64,000 bases of DNA, from contig NZ_BTCK01000030.1 of the NCBI RefSeq assembly GCF_033239625.1, forward strand, positions 1 to 64,000, read 5' to 3'. Below are positions 50,573 to 59,186 of the stretch, piece after piece. Origin of the DNA: Paenibacillus_T sp033239625. GTDB lineage: Bacteria > Bacillota > Bacilli > Paenibacillales > Paenibacillaceae. The notes under the pieces were generated by a model. The model did no database searches. It saw only the letters and a list, made by a program, of their open reading frames with translations, and was not told the origin of the DNA. The position numbers and the translations under genes were made by a program. Positions within the stretch are counted from its first letter, which is position 1. Each line of letters opens with the position of its first letter.

Positions 50573-51826
50573 TTACCTTCCCCGAAAACGTCTCGTCAAC
50601 AGAACGCCTGCAACGATTATGCCAATTAGTGCAAGCAGCACCCAAGTCAGCGGCTGTGTAAAGTCAAATGTCCAGCCAAGTCCCGTCGATTTTCTTACCA
50701 TAATGTCTGTCCCGAAGAGTGAAACGAGTACAATAAGAATGATCGGGCCGAACATAACTAGCCACGCGGATGGTTTGGCCCAATTCATCGTCCAGCCGAT
50801 CCCCGACCTTTTCTCGATGAAGATCGCTGGGTCTTCCGGGTTCCAGTACAAACTACCCAGTTTCCAGTGCCGGTCCTGGTCGCGGCTGATCCGGTCAAAT
50901 TGGCTGCGTTCGCGGTTCATTCGGAATAGACGGACCATCCATACGCCCGCTACAATAAGCGGCAGCATGCTGACGATTACCAGACTGCCTGCCATCTTGC
51001 CCTCATACAGCGAGACCGCTTGCACCCAGCCCATCATCAGAACGAGCAGGAAGCTCAATACGAGAACGAAGAGCGACGTGCTGCGCCGGTATTTGCGTTC
51101 GGCTTGCGCGGACTGCTCCGGCTTATTCGGATCGAGCGAAGCGCGGCTCCAGCGGATCGACCAGTTCACAAACACCATGATGACGGTCATCACCAGCTGG
51201 ATCAAGTTCAGCGAGAGAACGGAGCTCCATGACTTCGCGCTCGAATCCGTCACCGTTCCGTCCCAATCGAAGTGCGTCGGAATGACAGCTGGCAAGGAAT
51301 CATACGACAGTATCGCAACAAAGGCGCAGGCTGCAATAACAATCATATGAGGGATAAACCAGACGATACCGTAAGCGACTGGACCATTGTGAAAAGAAAG
51401 CTGCGCCGCGGCATAGCGGTTATTCATTCGCTTCTGCCAGCCCTCTTGCTCCTTCAACGCCAGCATGCGGCGATGATACGTGACGAACATCGCGAAACCT
51501 ACGAGCAGCAGCAGCAATGTTGCCCCTACCCCAAGCAGCGGTGGCGCTTCGTTGAAGCTTCCTGCACTTGTGGATAAGTTGTTAGTGTTATCAATTACGC
51601 CCGTGCTGCTGAGCAGCACAACGAGAAGAGCTGCAACGACAGCCGCAGCGGACACCGCAAGCGCATACGATTTGCGCATTGCCCGGATTGCCGGATGATT
51701 GCGCTCGTCCGTCGGAACGGCTACGCCGAACGGCGTCCGCAGCGAAGCGTATGGCGTTGCTCCCAACGCGACCGCTACGAGCAGGAATGGGATTAGACTA
51801 ACGATCCATTGCGTCACACTGTTCAT
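50573..51826 (-). CDS. DUF1648/DUF5808 multi-pass membrane protein
   Basis: A 417-residue membrane protein with about eight helices. The DUF1648 signature is seen in SYDSLPAVIPTHFDWDGTVT. DUF5808-like segments repeat near the end (YWNPEDPAIFIEKRSGIGWT and GWTFDFTQPLTW). Such proteins are usually found after a GntR regulator of the YtrA type; here the regulator gene overlaps it by four bases. A role in cell-envelope stress is inferred from that pairing. Confidence 0.8.
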   Translation of the reverse strand: MNSVTQWIVSLIPFLLVAVALGATPYASLRTPFGVAVPTDERNHPAIRAMRKSYALAVSAAAVVAALLVVLLSSTGVIDNTNNLSTSAGSFNEAPPLLGVGATLLLLLVGFAMFVTYHRRMLALKEQEGWQKRMNNRYAAAQLSFHNGPVAYGIVWFIPHMIVIAACAFVAILSYDSLPAVIPTHFDWDGTVTDSSAKSWSSVLSLNLIQLVMTVIMVFVNWSIRWSRASLDPNKPEQSAQAERKYRRSTSLFVLVLSFLLVLMMGWVQAVSLYEGKMAGSLVIVSMLPLIVAGVWMVRLFRMNRERSQFDRISRDQDRHWKLGSLYWNPEDPAIFIEKRSGIGWTMNWAKPSAWLVMFGPIILIVLVSLFGTDIMVRKSTGLGWTFDFTQPLTWVLLALIGIIVAGVLLTRRFRGR

Positions 51827-52227
51827 GAGATAGGTCCCCCTTCACGCTTGGCTTTCAACTGCTCGAAGGATGCGCGGCAGATCGCCAGCCAATCCTCCAA
51901 TGACATCCCGCGGCCCAGCGACTCTGCAGCCATCGGCCGCAATGCCTCCGCCAGCCGCTCCTTATACGCATCGTCTGCAGGCGGCATGCCGCCGGATTGC
52001 ACGACGGCGCCTTTTTGCCGATGAATCTGGATGAACCCGCTGTCCTTCAATATCGTATAGGCTTTGTTAACGGTGTGCAGATTAATCCCAAGATCCGCCG
52101 CCAGCGACCGCACCGAGGGCAGCGCCTCTCCCGGCTTAAGCTCTCCCGTTGCGATCCCTTCCATGATCTGATTCGTAAGCTGTGTATAAATCGGTACGTC
52201 CGACTCCAGATCGATCCGAACAAACAT
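51823..52227 (-). CDS. GntR-family regulator, YtrA type
   Basis: A 134-residue regulator with an N-terminal winged helix: VPIYTQLTNQIMEGIATGEL, LPSVRSLAADLGINLHTVNK and AYTILKDSGFIQIHRQKGAV. The short C-terminal tail without an effector domain marks the YtrA branch. The ATG at 52227 is chosen because the domain starts there; the frame extends upstream into the tRNA promoter region. ATGA overlap with the membrane protein gene means coupled expression. Confidence 0.85.
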   Translation of the reverse strand: MFVRIDLESDVPIYTQLTNQIMEGIATGELKPGEALPSVRSLAADLGINLHTVNKAYTILKDSGFIQIHRQKGAVVQSGGMPPADDAYKERLAEALRPMAAESLGRGMSLEDWLAICRASFEQLKAKREGGPIS

Positions 52228-52343
52228 AGACGGACAACTCCCCACTGTCATGTTTATTGTATGTGTTATATATTTAGTATAACAGTTGGGTGCAGAAAAG
52301 TAAATGGATGTACGCCCATCTCCATTCGTCGTATGTAATGAAG

Positions 52344-52373
52344 TTGCGCCGTACAGACCACCCATGGTAAAAT
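52344..52373 (+). promoter_or_regulatory. tRNA promoter
   Basis: TTGCGC (52344-52349), 18 bases, TAAAAT (52368-52373), then 12 bases to the tRNA 5' end. It marks the left tRNA copy as the original locus. Confidence 0.5.
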
Positions 52374-52385
52374 ATGAAGTACTGC

Positions 52386-52462
52386 GCGCCCGTAGCTCAG
52401 CAGGATAGAGCGACAGTTTCCTAAACTGCAGGTCGTACGTTCGAATCGTATCGGGCGCGCCA
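52386..52462 (+). tRNA. tRNA-Arg (anticodon CCT), intact copy, attL side
   Basis: A full cloverleaf: acceptor GCGCCCG pairs with CGGGCGC, D arm GCTCAGCAGGATAGAGC, anticodon loop TTCCTAA (CCT, reads AGG), T loop TTCGAAT, discriminator G and encoded CCA. All but the first base are repeated at 59111-59187. Confidence 0.95.
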
Positions 52463-52471
52463 TTTCTTCGT

Positions 52472-52503
52472 AAACCTTGTTATTGCAAGGTTTTTTGTTT
52501 TTT
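52472..52503 (+). terminator. terminator after the left tRNA copy
   Basis: AAACCTTG pairs with CAAGGTTT, then TTTTGTTTTTT. It is inside the element, so the integrated DNA supplies the terminator for the tRNA. Confidence 0.75.
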
Positions 52504-52638
52504 ATCAGGACAAATCGGACTCACAGTTTCCTCTTCAATAACGGGCAAACTGTTGCTCCAAACCTTGCGAGACTGTTGTTCCTCCCGACCAAGTACACAG
52601 AACCGCTTCTACCGCAGTCATCTTAGGAGGACATGAAG

Positions 52639-53742
52639 ATGGAATCTGTAAAAAGCACAGAAGGTCGTAAAGGAAAACGTATTGTACTTGGACGGAAAGA
52701 ATCGTCTGCAGAGCGTCCGATAACTACTCCGTTTCAAATGAGCATCGCAGAAGCATTTAAGCTATTCGTAAGTGTGAAAGAAGCTGAAAATGTAAAACCT
52801 CGCACAAAAGCGGAATACCATGTCCAGTTTGGATACTTCCAAGATTGGCTGAACGCGAACTACACCGATCTTCTACATGCGCAAGACATTAGCCCCACAA
52901 TCATCCGCTCATACATCAATTACTTGGCATATGAAAAGGTTCGCTATGAAGGCATTGACCACAGAGTCAACAATGATGTGCGTGGATTGTCTCCGTACTC
53001 TGTTAATATCCGCATACGATTCCTAAAAGCATGGTTTAACGTTCTGGTTAAGGAGCAGACGCTTATTAAGAATCCAGTAAGCGGCATCAAACTGATGAAA
53101 GTCGAAATGGATACAAAGCAATCTTTGAGCGAGGAAGAAGTTCGGCTTCTATTGCAACAGCCGAATCAAAAATCATTCGCTCAGTTCAGGGACTTCGTGA
53201 TGATTATGCTGTTCGTAGATAGTGGAATGAGGGTACAAGAGGTCTGTTCTTTGGATATAGAAGATATTGATTTTGTCTCTCGGTGCATCAACTTGCCAGC
53301 AGTAAAGAATAAGAATCGTAAGAACCGCATTATTCCTTTATCCAATGAAATGAGCCGTCTACTCCAAGAATTATGTACTGATACTCAGCGACACTTTGAT
53401 ACCAACGTCGTATTTGTCAGCAACTTCGGTGAACGATTGACCACAGATGGTATTCGCACAAACCTAAGCAAGTATGTAAAAAGGGCTGGAATTACTAGGT
53501 CAGTCGCGCCACATTCCTTCCGTAGATTTTACGCCAAACATTCTGCGCTGAACGGAATAGACATATTCTCCTTGCAACGTATTCTTGGACACGCCGATAT
53601 TACAACAACACGCCGATACATCCAGTTGAACAAAGATGATCTGATTTCCCAGCACAATCACTTTAGTCCGCTTGTAAACGTACTTCAAAACCAGAGATAT
53701 AGAAACAATTCCTCATTGCACAATGTAAGAGTGAAGCAGTGA
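52639..53742 (+). CDS. int: tyrosine recombinase / integrase
   Basis: A 367-residue phage-type integrase. A SAM-like N-terminal core-binding domain (about 35-155) precedes the catalytic domain, with Arg in DSGMRVQEVCSLDIEDIDF, the H-x-x-R box APHSFRRFYAKHSALNGID, His in ILGHADITTTRRYIQL and the nucleophile Tyr in RRYIQL. AGGAGG (52625-52630) is eight bases before the ATG at 52639; the earlier ATG at 52633 is too close. Position beside the tRNA repeat fits an enzyme that recombines the tRNA att site. Confidence 0.93.
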   Translation: MESVKSTEGRKGKRIVLGRKESSAERPITTPFQMSIAEAFKLFVSVKEAENVKPRTKAEYHVQFGYFQDWLNANYTDLLHAQDISPTIIRSYINYLAYEKVRYEGIDHRVNNDVRGLSPYSVNIRIRFLKAWFNVLVKEQTLIKNPVSGIKLMKVEMDTKQSLSEEEVRLLLQQPNQKSFAQFRDFVMIMLFVDSGMRVQEVCSLDIEDIDFVSRCINLPAVKNKNRKNRIIPLSNEMSRLLQELCTDTQRHFDTNVVFVSNFGERLTTDGIRTNLSKYVKRAGITRSVAPHSFRRFYAKHSALNGIDIFSLQRILGHADITTTRRYIQLNKDDLISQHNHFSPLVNVLQNQRYRNNSSLHNVRVKQ

Positions 53743-53917
53743 CCATGAGAACATGTATTTAGAGAGCCATGGAAGATGACCGCCACGCTACTAGACATTG
53801 CTAGAACGCATTGTAAGCTTGCTCTTGAACACTGTAGCAAAAAGACTCACTCCTAAAACGTATTCAAGCTATACAAGCCGAATTTGGGCGTTAGAAAACG
53901 ATATATTGAGGAAAACC

Positions 53918-53943
53918 AAAGTCCGTTAATTCGGACTTTTTTT
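53918..53943 (+). terminator. terminator after integrase region
   Basis: AAAGTCCG-TTAATT-CGGACTTT followed by TTTT. The 53743-53917 stretch before it holds no gene that I can support. Confidence 0.75.
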
Positions 53944-53987
53944 CTTGTGATTAAAGCTCGCTCTAGAGTCAGTTTGGAGGAAATGAA

Positions 53988-54032
53988 ATGAGTATGTCGA
54001 AAACTTGTGTAATGTCGGGTACCAATAAATGA
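53988..54032 (+). CDS. possible 14-residue leader peptide
   Basis: GGAGG (53976-53980) seven bases before an ATG opens a 14-codon frame (MSMSKTCVMSGTNK). It is followed by a hairpin at 54067-54087 and then the cargo gene. The layout recalls a leader peptide with attenuator; only the ribosome site and position support it. Confidence 0.3.
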   Translation: MSMSKTCVMSGTNK

Positions 54033-54066
54033 CACATAGTAGCGTGCTGAGTTTTTTTGTTAAACC

Positions 54067-54097
54067 ACTCCATTATGTAATGGGAGTAGTTTTCCCT
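54067..54097 (+). terminator. hairpin before cargo gene, possible attenuator
   Basis: ACTCCATTA and TAATGGGAGT pair (one bulged G), followed by AGTTTTCCCTC, 65 bases upstream of the cargo start. Confidence 0.35.
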
Positions 54098-54159
54098 CTA
54101 TATATTGCAAGTTTTGAAAGTTAGTTTACGAATTAATAATTCTACCTAGGAGAGAGAGT

Positions 54160-55533
54160 ATGAAGCAAAAAAGATTTCTAAGGGAATTAGAATCTATATT
54201 ATTTTTCACATTAGAATATGGAATTAAAAACGTTTCATTTAAGGTGTCAGATGTTGCTCTAAAAAGACAAGCGCATGTAACAGAGTTTATTTCGAAAGTT
54301 CATAAAGGATTTATGAAAGCCCAAAACTTAATTGTTCAAAATCTATTATTGTTAGGGGAAGAAAAAAAGAATACTAGAGAAAGGATAAAAGAATCAAACA
54401 GAATACGAGACAATAAGGAGAATATTGAAGCACTTAAAGAAAAAGTAGAAGTAATAGAATATCAAGAGAATGTATTAAGAAAAGTTGCAGATACAATTGC
54501 ATGGCAAATACTTCATAATGATATTACTGTGATTAGAAGGTTATATAACTTCACTGCACAAGTGGAAATATATAACTCTAATTTAAATCATGATTTAAAA
54601 GTCGTTGAAGAAATATTTAAACAGGACAATGAGAGATTTCCCTTAATTACAGATATAACTTCTTTTATTCAAATAGGTGATTTACTGATAAAAGATCGAG
54701 ATAAAATTGGTGTGTTAGAATTAAAAGAGGGGAAAGTAAATGAGCAAATATCAGATATTTTAAAGGAACACTCAGAATTTCAGTGTGAGAGAAAACTGTA
54801 TTATGAATTAGAAAACAAAGATGATAAATTTAAAAAACAATTTTTGCGGTATGTCAAACAAGAAGCTACTGCATTAAATACACTTCAAATTATTAATAAA
54901 GGTGAGGGAACAGATAGTTTAGGAAGGAACATAAAAATAATAGATAACGTCTTTTATACGGAGCATTTTACTGATGCTGTACAATCTATGTTGCAAGAAG
55001 TCAATAAAAAAAATTATTCAATTAACTATATTGACGCTTGTCTTGCTGTAGGTGTATATAATACAACTAAAATACCGATCTATAAAGGTTTTGATGCTTG
55101 GAAAAAAGGTATGGGTATTGACTTTCCCACAATTGACATTAGAGCGTTCTTCCAAAGCCCTGTTGGGCACCCTTTGTTTTTACACCCTTTTAGTATAGAA
55201 GATAAAGTTAAAGTTGTTGCAGGGGAAAAACTTATTCTAATGACACTAGATATTCATGCGTGGCTTAAAATGTTTGAGGGTAAAAATGTAAATGCACGTT
55301 TAATGTCAAAAAGGGAAACCGCGAGACTTAATAATACCCAAAGCCATTTAAAGGCATTTGAATACAATGGACAAGCAATTGAAATAGAGAACGGTAGTAT
55401 CAAACAAATTATCCATGGGGGTATTTTTGAAAGAATGTTTAATCAGTTCCAAAAACCCTCTTCGCTAGTAGATTTCCTTAGCATTACTCTCGATGAGGGA
55501 TTGTTAGAGTTTAGAGAAGAAACCCAAGGGTAG
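54160..55533 (+). CDS. element cargo protein with PD-(D/E)XK-like motif
   Basis: A 457-residue soluble protein, coded by much more AT-rich DNA than the host. A helical N-terminal region with a charged coiled coil (about 60-105) precedes a core with IQIGDLLIKDRDKIGVLELK (about 171-189), where GD (Asp 174) and ELK (Glu 187, Lys 189) match the metal-binding and catalytic pattern of PD-(D/E)XK nucleases. GKVNEQI follows, as in nuclease cores. The rest is unrecognised. AGGAG precedes the ATG. As lone cargo in a small island an anti-phage role is likely, but inferred. Confidence 0.6.
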   Translation: MKQKRFLRELESILFFTLEYGIKNVSFKVSDVALKRQAHVTEFISKVHKGFMKAQNLIVQNLLLLGEEKKNTRERIKESNRIRDNKENIEALKEKVEVIEYQENVLRKVADTIAWQILHNDITVIRRLYNFTAQVEIYNSNLNHDLKVVEEIFKQDNERFPLITDITSFIQIGDLLIKDRDKIGVLELKEGKVNEQISDILKEHSEFQCERKLYYELENKDDKFKKQFLRYVKQEATALNTLQIINKGEGTDSLGRNIKIIDNVFYTEHFTDAVQSMLQEVNKKNYSINYIDACLAVGVYNTTKIPIYKGFDAWKKGMGIDFPTIDIRAFFQSPVGHPLFLHPFSIEDKVKVVAGEKLILMTLDIHAWLKMFEGKNVNARLMSKRETARLNNTQSHLKAFEYNGQAIEIENGSIKQIIHGGIFERMFNQFQKPSSLVDFLSITLDEGLLEFREETQG

Positions 55534-55646
55534 CTTCGGTCTAATATGCAAAGTTTTTTCAAATGCCCTGACTGCCACAGACTATGGGTACTCTGGGATG
55601 GATTGATAATGAACCACAGGAGTATTTACCTGCATCTATATAATGG

Positions 55647-55669
55647 GGAGTCAGATGGAGACTCCCCGC
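55647..55669. terminator. inverted repeat between converging genes
   Basis: GGGGAGTC and GACTCCCC form an 8-bp GC-rich stem between the cargo and primase genes; there is no T run on either side. Confidence 0.35.
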
Positions 55670-55701
55670 ATACATCTAAATAAAACTTTGATTCAATTTA
55701 C

Positions 55702-57564
55702 TCATGCGCTTATAGCATGGTGTTCTGTTAGTCTTTGCAAGTCATGCTGGAACATCATAACGATAGGGTATCCGTTACCAATGAAACCCAGTTTCTCTTT
55801 AAGTGGCTTGTCGAGTCGCTTTCGACACAAACAATACTTCTCAATGATCTCGCCCAAGCATCTTTTTAGTTGCGATGACTTGTATTGTTGTTGACCTGAG
55901 AAGTATAGTTTTACATCTTCTAAAACAAGCTGTTCGGTTGTAAATCCATACGTCTCAATATGATGCAACATTACTTTTTCAAGTTGCAATGAAACGTCCT
56001 CATTTAACTTATTGATTTCTTTATTCGCGTCTTGTGGAAAAACTCTATTGGCTTCTTCAAGCCCGAAGTTTCTATAGATTCCTTCATAGCTGATTGATTT
56101 GAGTGTCATGCCATTATCAAGGTACTTCTTGCATTTAAGATCAATTACGCTCAATAAGTCGTATGAGTAGCTTGGAACACCATAAACAGAATTACGATAC
56201 TTGTATTTGTTTTGATTCTGCCACTGTGTGAACTTTTTCATTAGTTCAGGTGGGATATTATCTTCGTCATACTTTAGAAAGAGTTCCAATAGCACAAACA
56301 ACCCCATCCTTCTGTTAGCTGAGTCAGGAGAAATGTTAAGTTGTTTGGCTATTGATCTTAATGAGTGATAAAACATAATTTCAGGGTCATCTCCTGATGG
56401 AAGATATTCTTTGACCAAATCAAATAGAATGTATAGGTCTTCTCGATATGGTTTTATTACCTTGAAGAAATACGGATACAACTGTTCTAGTTCCAACGAC
56501 ATTAGCAATCGTTTGTTTGAGTCGAGAGTTCTTTTCATATGCTTTTGCAGTTCTGTCTCGATGAGGTCAATGTTATATACAGACATTAGGAAGTTCTCTG
56601 CTTCAACATTACTGCATCTAAGCAAACGTTCTACGATTTGAATGATCGTTCCGCAGAAAGGATAGCTTTCGCTATGACACTTATACAAGTAGTGTTCGCT
56701 TCCCTGACTGCTCATAAAAATACTCGCGCTTGGGTTTAATTCATCGTGAAATATATCGCAAAAGCCACTACTGGTGTTGATGCCTAAGAACTCGCGTAAG
56801 TCCTGTCTTTTAAGGTAGTCATGTACTTCATTCATGTTGTATAAATCAACTTTTAGCGGTTGCAGATTGAAGCGAAGAGCGTCAATATTCCGTTCTCGTA
56901 TGTCATCAACGTTATTTGCGTATTGATGATTGGATATGACTGATAGTTGTTTCTTTGGTGATTCAATAGTATGAACCGAAGGGGGATTTTGAGCAGACAT
57001 ATTAGATATTAACTCTGTGTCCGACCAAAAACCCTTTTTGGAGAGGACAGAATCTACTGGTACTCTGTTACTCATATTAATTGTATGAACTTCTCGACCA
57101 CCATAAAAAAGCCTTACACCATCTCTGCAAGCAGAGTCAGCGTAAGGTAGATGTGTAAATAAATATGACCAGATTCGTTCGAAATGTTCGTAATGGGTTA
57201 CAGGCTTATCAAGTGCGAAAACAATTCTGAATTTATGTTTACTTGGTGAATGCGAAAATGATGTATATATAAATGCCGCATTATCCTTGATAAATGTATT
57301 AAACAAAGCTTCATCGAGCGATAAGCCATCATCAATGTCCAGTGCAATAACTTGTTGACTGAGCCAATGTTCCTTTCTTCTCTTCTTTATTCCATCAATC
57401 GACTTTAATGTTGCAGGAAGAAATGATTTGCCTTTCACGATTTCAGTTGCTAATTCATCTAGTGTAATATCAACTTCACAATTTGCAATTCGGTTACTAA
57501 TCTTTCCTGCTTCTATACCCTGTGGCTTTTGGGTGTATCCTTGCTCATCCAGTAATAATTTCAT
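55702..57564 (-). CDS. replication primase, archaeo-eukaryotic type with zinc motif
   Basis: A 620-residue replication protein. The N-terminal primase core shows D-x-D in QQVIALDIDDG (about 71-80), SFSHSPSKHKFRIVFALDKP (S-x-H type motif II and its strand, about 102-121) and RLFYGGREVH. A CHC2-like zinc site follows (Cys269, His273, Cys296, Cys304 in FCDIFHDELNPSASIF and KCHSESYPFCGTI). The C-terminal 270 residues are helical and may hold a winged helix. Such proteins start replication of small plasmids and phage satellites. AAGGAG precedes the ATG at 57564. Confidence 0.75.
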   Translation of the reverse strand: MKLLLDEQGYTQKPQGIEAGKISNRIANCEVDITLDELATEIVKGKSFLPATLKSIDGIKKRRKEHWLSQQVIALDIDDGLSLDEALFNTFIKDNAAFIYTSFSHSPSKHKFRIVFALDKPVTHYEHFERIWSYLFTHLPYADSACRDGVRLFYGGREVHTINMSNRVPVDSVLSKKGFWSDTELISNMSAQNPPSVHTIESPKKQLSVISNHQYANNVDDIRERNIDALRFNLQPLKVDLYNMNEVHDYLKRQDLREFLGINTSSGFCDIFHDELNPSASIFMSSQGSEHYLYKCHSESYPFCGTIIQIVERLLRCSNVEAENFLMSVYNIDLIETELQKHMKRTLDSNKRLLMSLELEQLYPYFFKVIKPYREDLYILFDLVKEYLPSGDDPEIMFYHSLRSIAKQLNISPDSANRRMGLFVLLELFLKYDEDNIPPELMKKFTQWQNQNKYKYRNSVYGVPSYSYDLLSVIDLKCKKYLDNGMTLKSISYEGIYRNFGLEEANRVFPQDANKEINKLNEDVSLQLEKVMLHHIETYGFTTEQLVLEDVKLYFSGQQQYKSSQLKRCLGEIIEKYCLCRKRLDKPLKEKLGFIGNGYPIVMMFQHDLQRLTEHHAISA

Positions 57565-57591
57565 AAAAAATCATCTCCTTGTAATGTGAAA

Positions 57592-57620
57592 AATCCCAAC
57601 CAATTTCGTTGGTTGGGATT
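57592..57620 (-). terminator. terminator between HNH and primase genes
   Basis: AATCCCAACCAA and TTGGTTGGGATT make a perfect 12-bp stem, followed on the minus strand by TTTTTC. It separates the HNH transcript from the primase gene, so the primase needs its own start or readthrough. Confidence 0.75.
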
Positions 57621-57666
57621 GGGTGAGGTATTGGTTTAAGATTAAATCAAACTTCTGCATAAGAGG

Positions 57667-58251
57667 TTATACCAACTGTGGCAGGACAATCTGCCTGCCA
57701 CTTTGATATTCAAAACTCCATCTGTTTACATGCGTTATTCTTCCATTAAGTACGCCAGAGATATTGTTCATGCTCACGCCAAGAGTCTTTGAAGCTTCCG
57801 ATTGTGATTCGAACTGCTGTTGATTTCCTGTGTCCAAATGAGTAGCGGAAATAGCGTTGCTTTTCTTCTTGATTAACCCATGTGCGAATGCGTGAGCGAT
57901 ATTTTCCTTTGGAGTCACCCATTGAAGGTTTATTAGTTTATTATTGAGTTTATTACCATCCAGATGATTGACTTGTTCTTTGTCTTCTGGATTAGGAATA
58001 AACGCAATCATTACTAACCGATGAATAGCGACTCTCTTTTTTTGACCTTTCTTGGACAGAGTGACTCTTAAATATCCATCTCTTTGAAGTTGAGGTTTCA
58101 GAATCCGTTCTTTGCATTTAGCACTATTGCTGAGATGCTTGACGCGTCCAAGATTCGAAACAGCATACAATTCTTCATAACCTACTACTGGAAGCCATTC
58201 TTCGCTTTGCAAATCCTCAATTTGATGCACATTTACTTCATTACTCTTCAT
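57667..58251 (-). CDS. HNH endonuclease with NUMOD4 domain
   Basis: A 194-residue homing-type endonuclease. A NUMOD4 motif (EEWLPVVGYEELYAVSNLGR, about 18-37) is followed by the HNH core: AIHRLVMIAFIPNPEDKEQV, NHLDGNKLNNKLINLQWVTP (His, Asn, second Asn/His), and a NUMOD1-like C-terminus (SQSEASKTLGVSMNNISGVL). The ATG at 58251 is nine bases from AGGGG; the earlier ATG touches it. Free-standing HNH genes may be homing enzymes or help phage-satellite packaging. Confidence 0.85.
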   Translation of the reverse strand: MKSNEVNVHQIEDLQSEEWLPVVGYEELYAVSNLGRVKHLSNSAKCKERILKPQLQRDGYLRVTLSKKGQKKRVAIHRLVMIAFIPNPEDKEQVNHLDGNKLNNKLINLQWVTPKENIAHAFAHGLIKKKSNAISATHLDTGNQQQFESQSEASKTLGVSMNNISGVLNGRITHVNRWSFEYQSGRQIVLPQLV

Positions 58252-58297
58252 GAAAACCATCCCCTATTTGTTGGATTTATTGATGAGAGAACGACAA

Positions 58298-58345
58298 ATA
58301 ACCCTTGCCATGACTGGCAAAGGTCGGTTTGTTCCCACTTTTGGG
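58298..58345. repeat. paired stem-loops upstream of the HNH gene
   Basis: CCTTGCCA-TGAC-TGGCAAAGG and TCCCACTTTTGGGA stand close together within the 250-base gap 58252-58502. They may be control or replication signals of the element. Confidence 0.4.
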
Positions 58346-58502
58346 AAGAGGTATGTACCCCTTTTTCTCTCTCATTACTAATAGCGTTATGTCGATACAT
58401 ATTTATACTATTTTGGATACTAATTGATATTATCAATGATTTACTAGAGAAATAGGGGATGAGCAAAATTGAGATAATGAAGCCACTCTGAGTTGAATGA
58501 TT

Positions 58503-58760
58503 TTACTGACGCGAAAGAACTGGGTAGATAATAATCGATTTTAGAGTGTTATGTAGCTGAAAAACCCGCTTCATATATGGAAGCGGCTTCTGTCCTTGGT
58601 TGAACATCCATTCTTTGAATGCCATTACATCCTCTTTCGTATCGCTCCAAAATTGATATGGGATGCTGGCTATAAGTGTTCTCAACGCTGTCGTGGCGTG
58701 AATGGTCTTTGCATCTGTAAACCATGCCGCCCTTTCAACTATTAGTGATAGTGATTGCAT
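58503..58760 (-). CDS. possible small protein of the element
   Basis: An 85-codon frame (MQSLSLIVERAAWFTDAKTI... PYMKRVFQLHNTLKSIIIYP). It is helical and basic, with no signal. The ribosome site is weak and I recognise no family. Confidence 0.4.
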   Translation of the reverse strand: MQSLSLIVERAAWFTDAKTIHATTALRTLIASIPYQFWSDTKEDVMAFKEWMFNQGQKPLPYMKRVFQLHNTLKSIIIYPVLSRQ

Positions 58761-58839
58761 CCAGAGTAATTAATGAATTTGAGGAGGAAGACTGAGTAGG
58801 GGAGTAAAACGAAGGGTTTATGTAACGCCATTGAATTAG

Positions 58840-58905
58840 TTTAAAACAGTTTGAATGGGTTTAGGTTTAAGGGGGCTTTAAAAAGCTTAAAGAGGTTTGA
58901 AAGGC
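58840..58905. repeat. GTTTRAA repeat array at element right end
   Basis: Closely spaced GTTTAAA, GTTTGAA, GTTTAGG, GTTTAAG, CTTTAAA, CTTAAAG and GTTTGAA units, some about 11 bases apart, lie between the last gene and the right att repeat. This suits integrase arm sites or replication iterons. The rest of 58761-59109 has no clear gene. Confidence 0.45.
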
Positions 58906-59109
58906 TTAACAGAGGAGTAATTGTTGTAGCGTAAAGTGAAACTGGAACTACTCACGATGCGAACGCCAATGAGTAATATAAGCACCCCTGTAACGGTGCA
59001 TTTATGGTACAATAAACTGTGTGTATAATTATCATGAGACTGTTGGTCGAAACGCAGTCTGTTGTTCTTGGTCAAATTGAATAATCGTTGATATAACAAG
59101 GTTTTTAGG

Positions 59110-59186
59110 ACGCCCGTAGCTCAGCAGGATAGAGCGACAGTTTCCTAAACTGCAGGTCGTACGTTCGAATCGTATCGGGCGCGCCA
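59110..59186 (+). tRNA. tRNA-Arg (CCT) second copy, attR side, altered base 1
   Basis: Identical to the copy at 52386 except for base 1, which is A instead of G, so it no longer pairs with C72. A TTGGTC-N18-TATAAC stretch about 30 bases before it could act as promoter. Whether it is charged and used is open. Confidence 0.7.
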
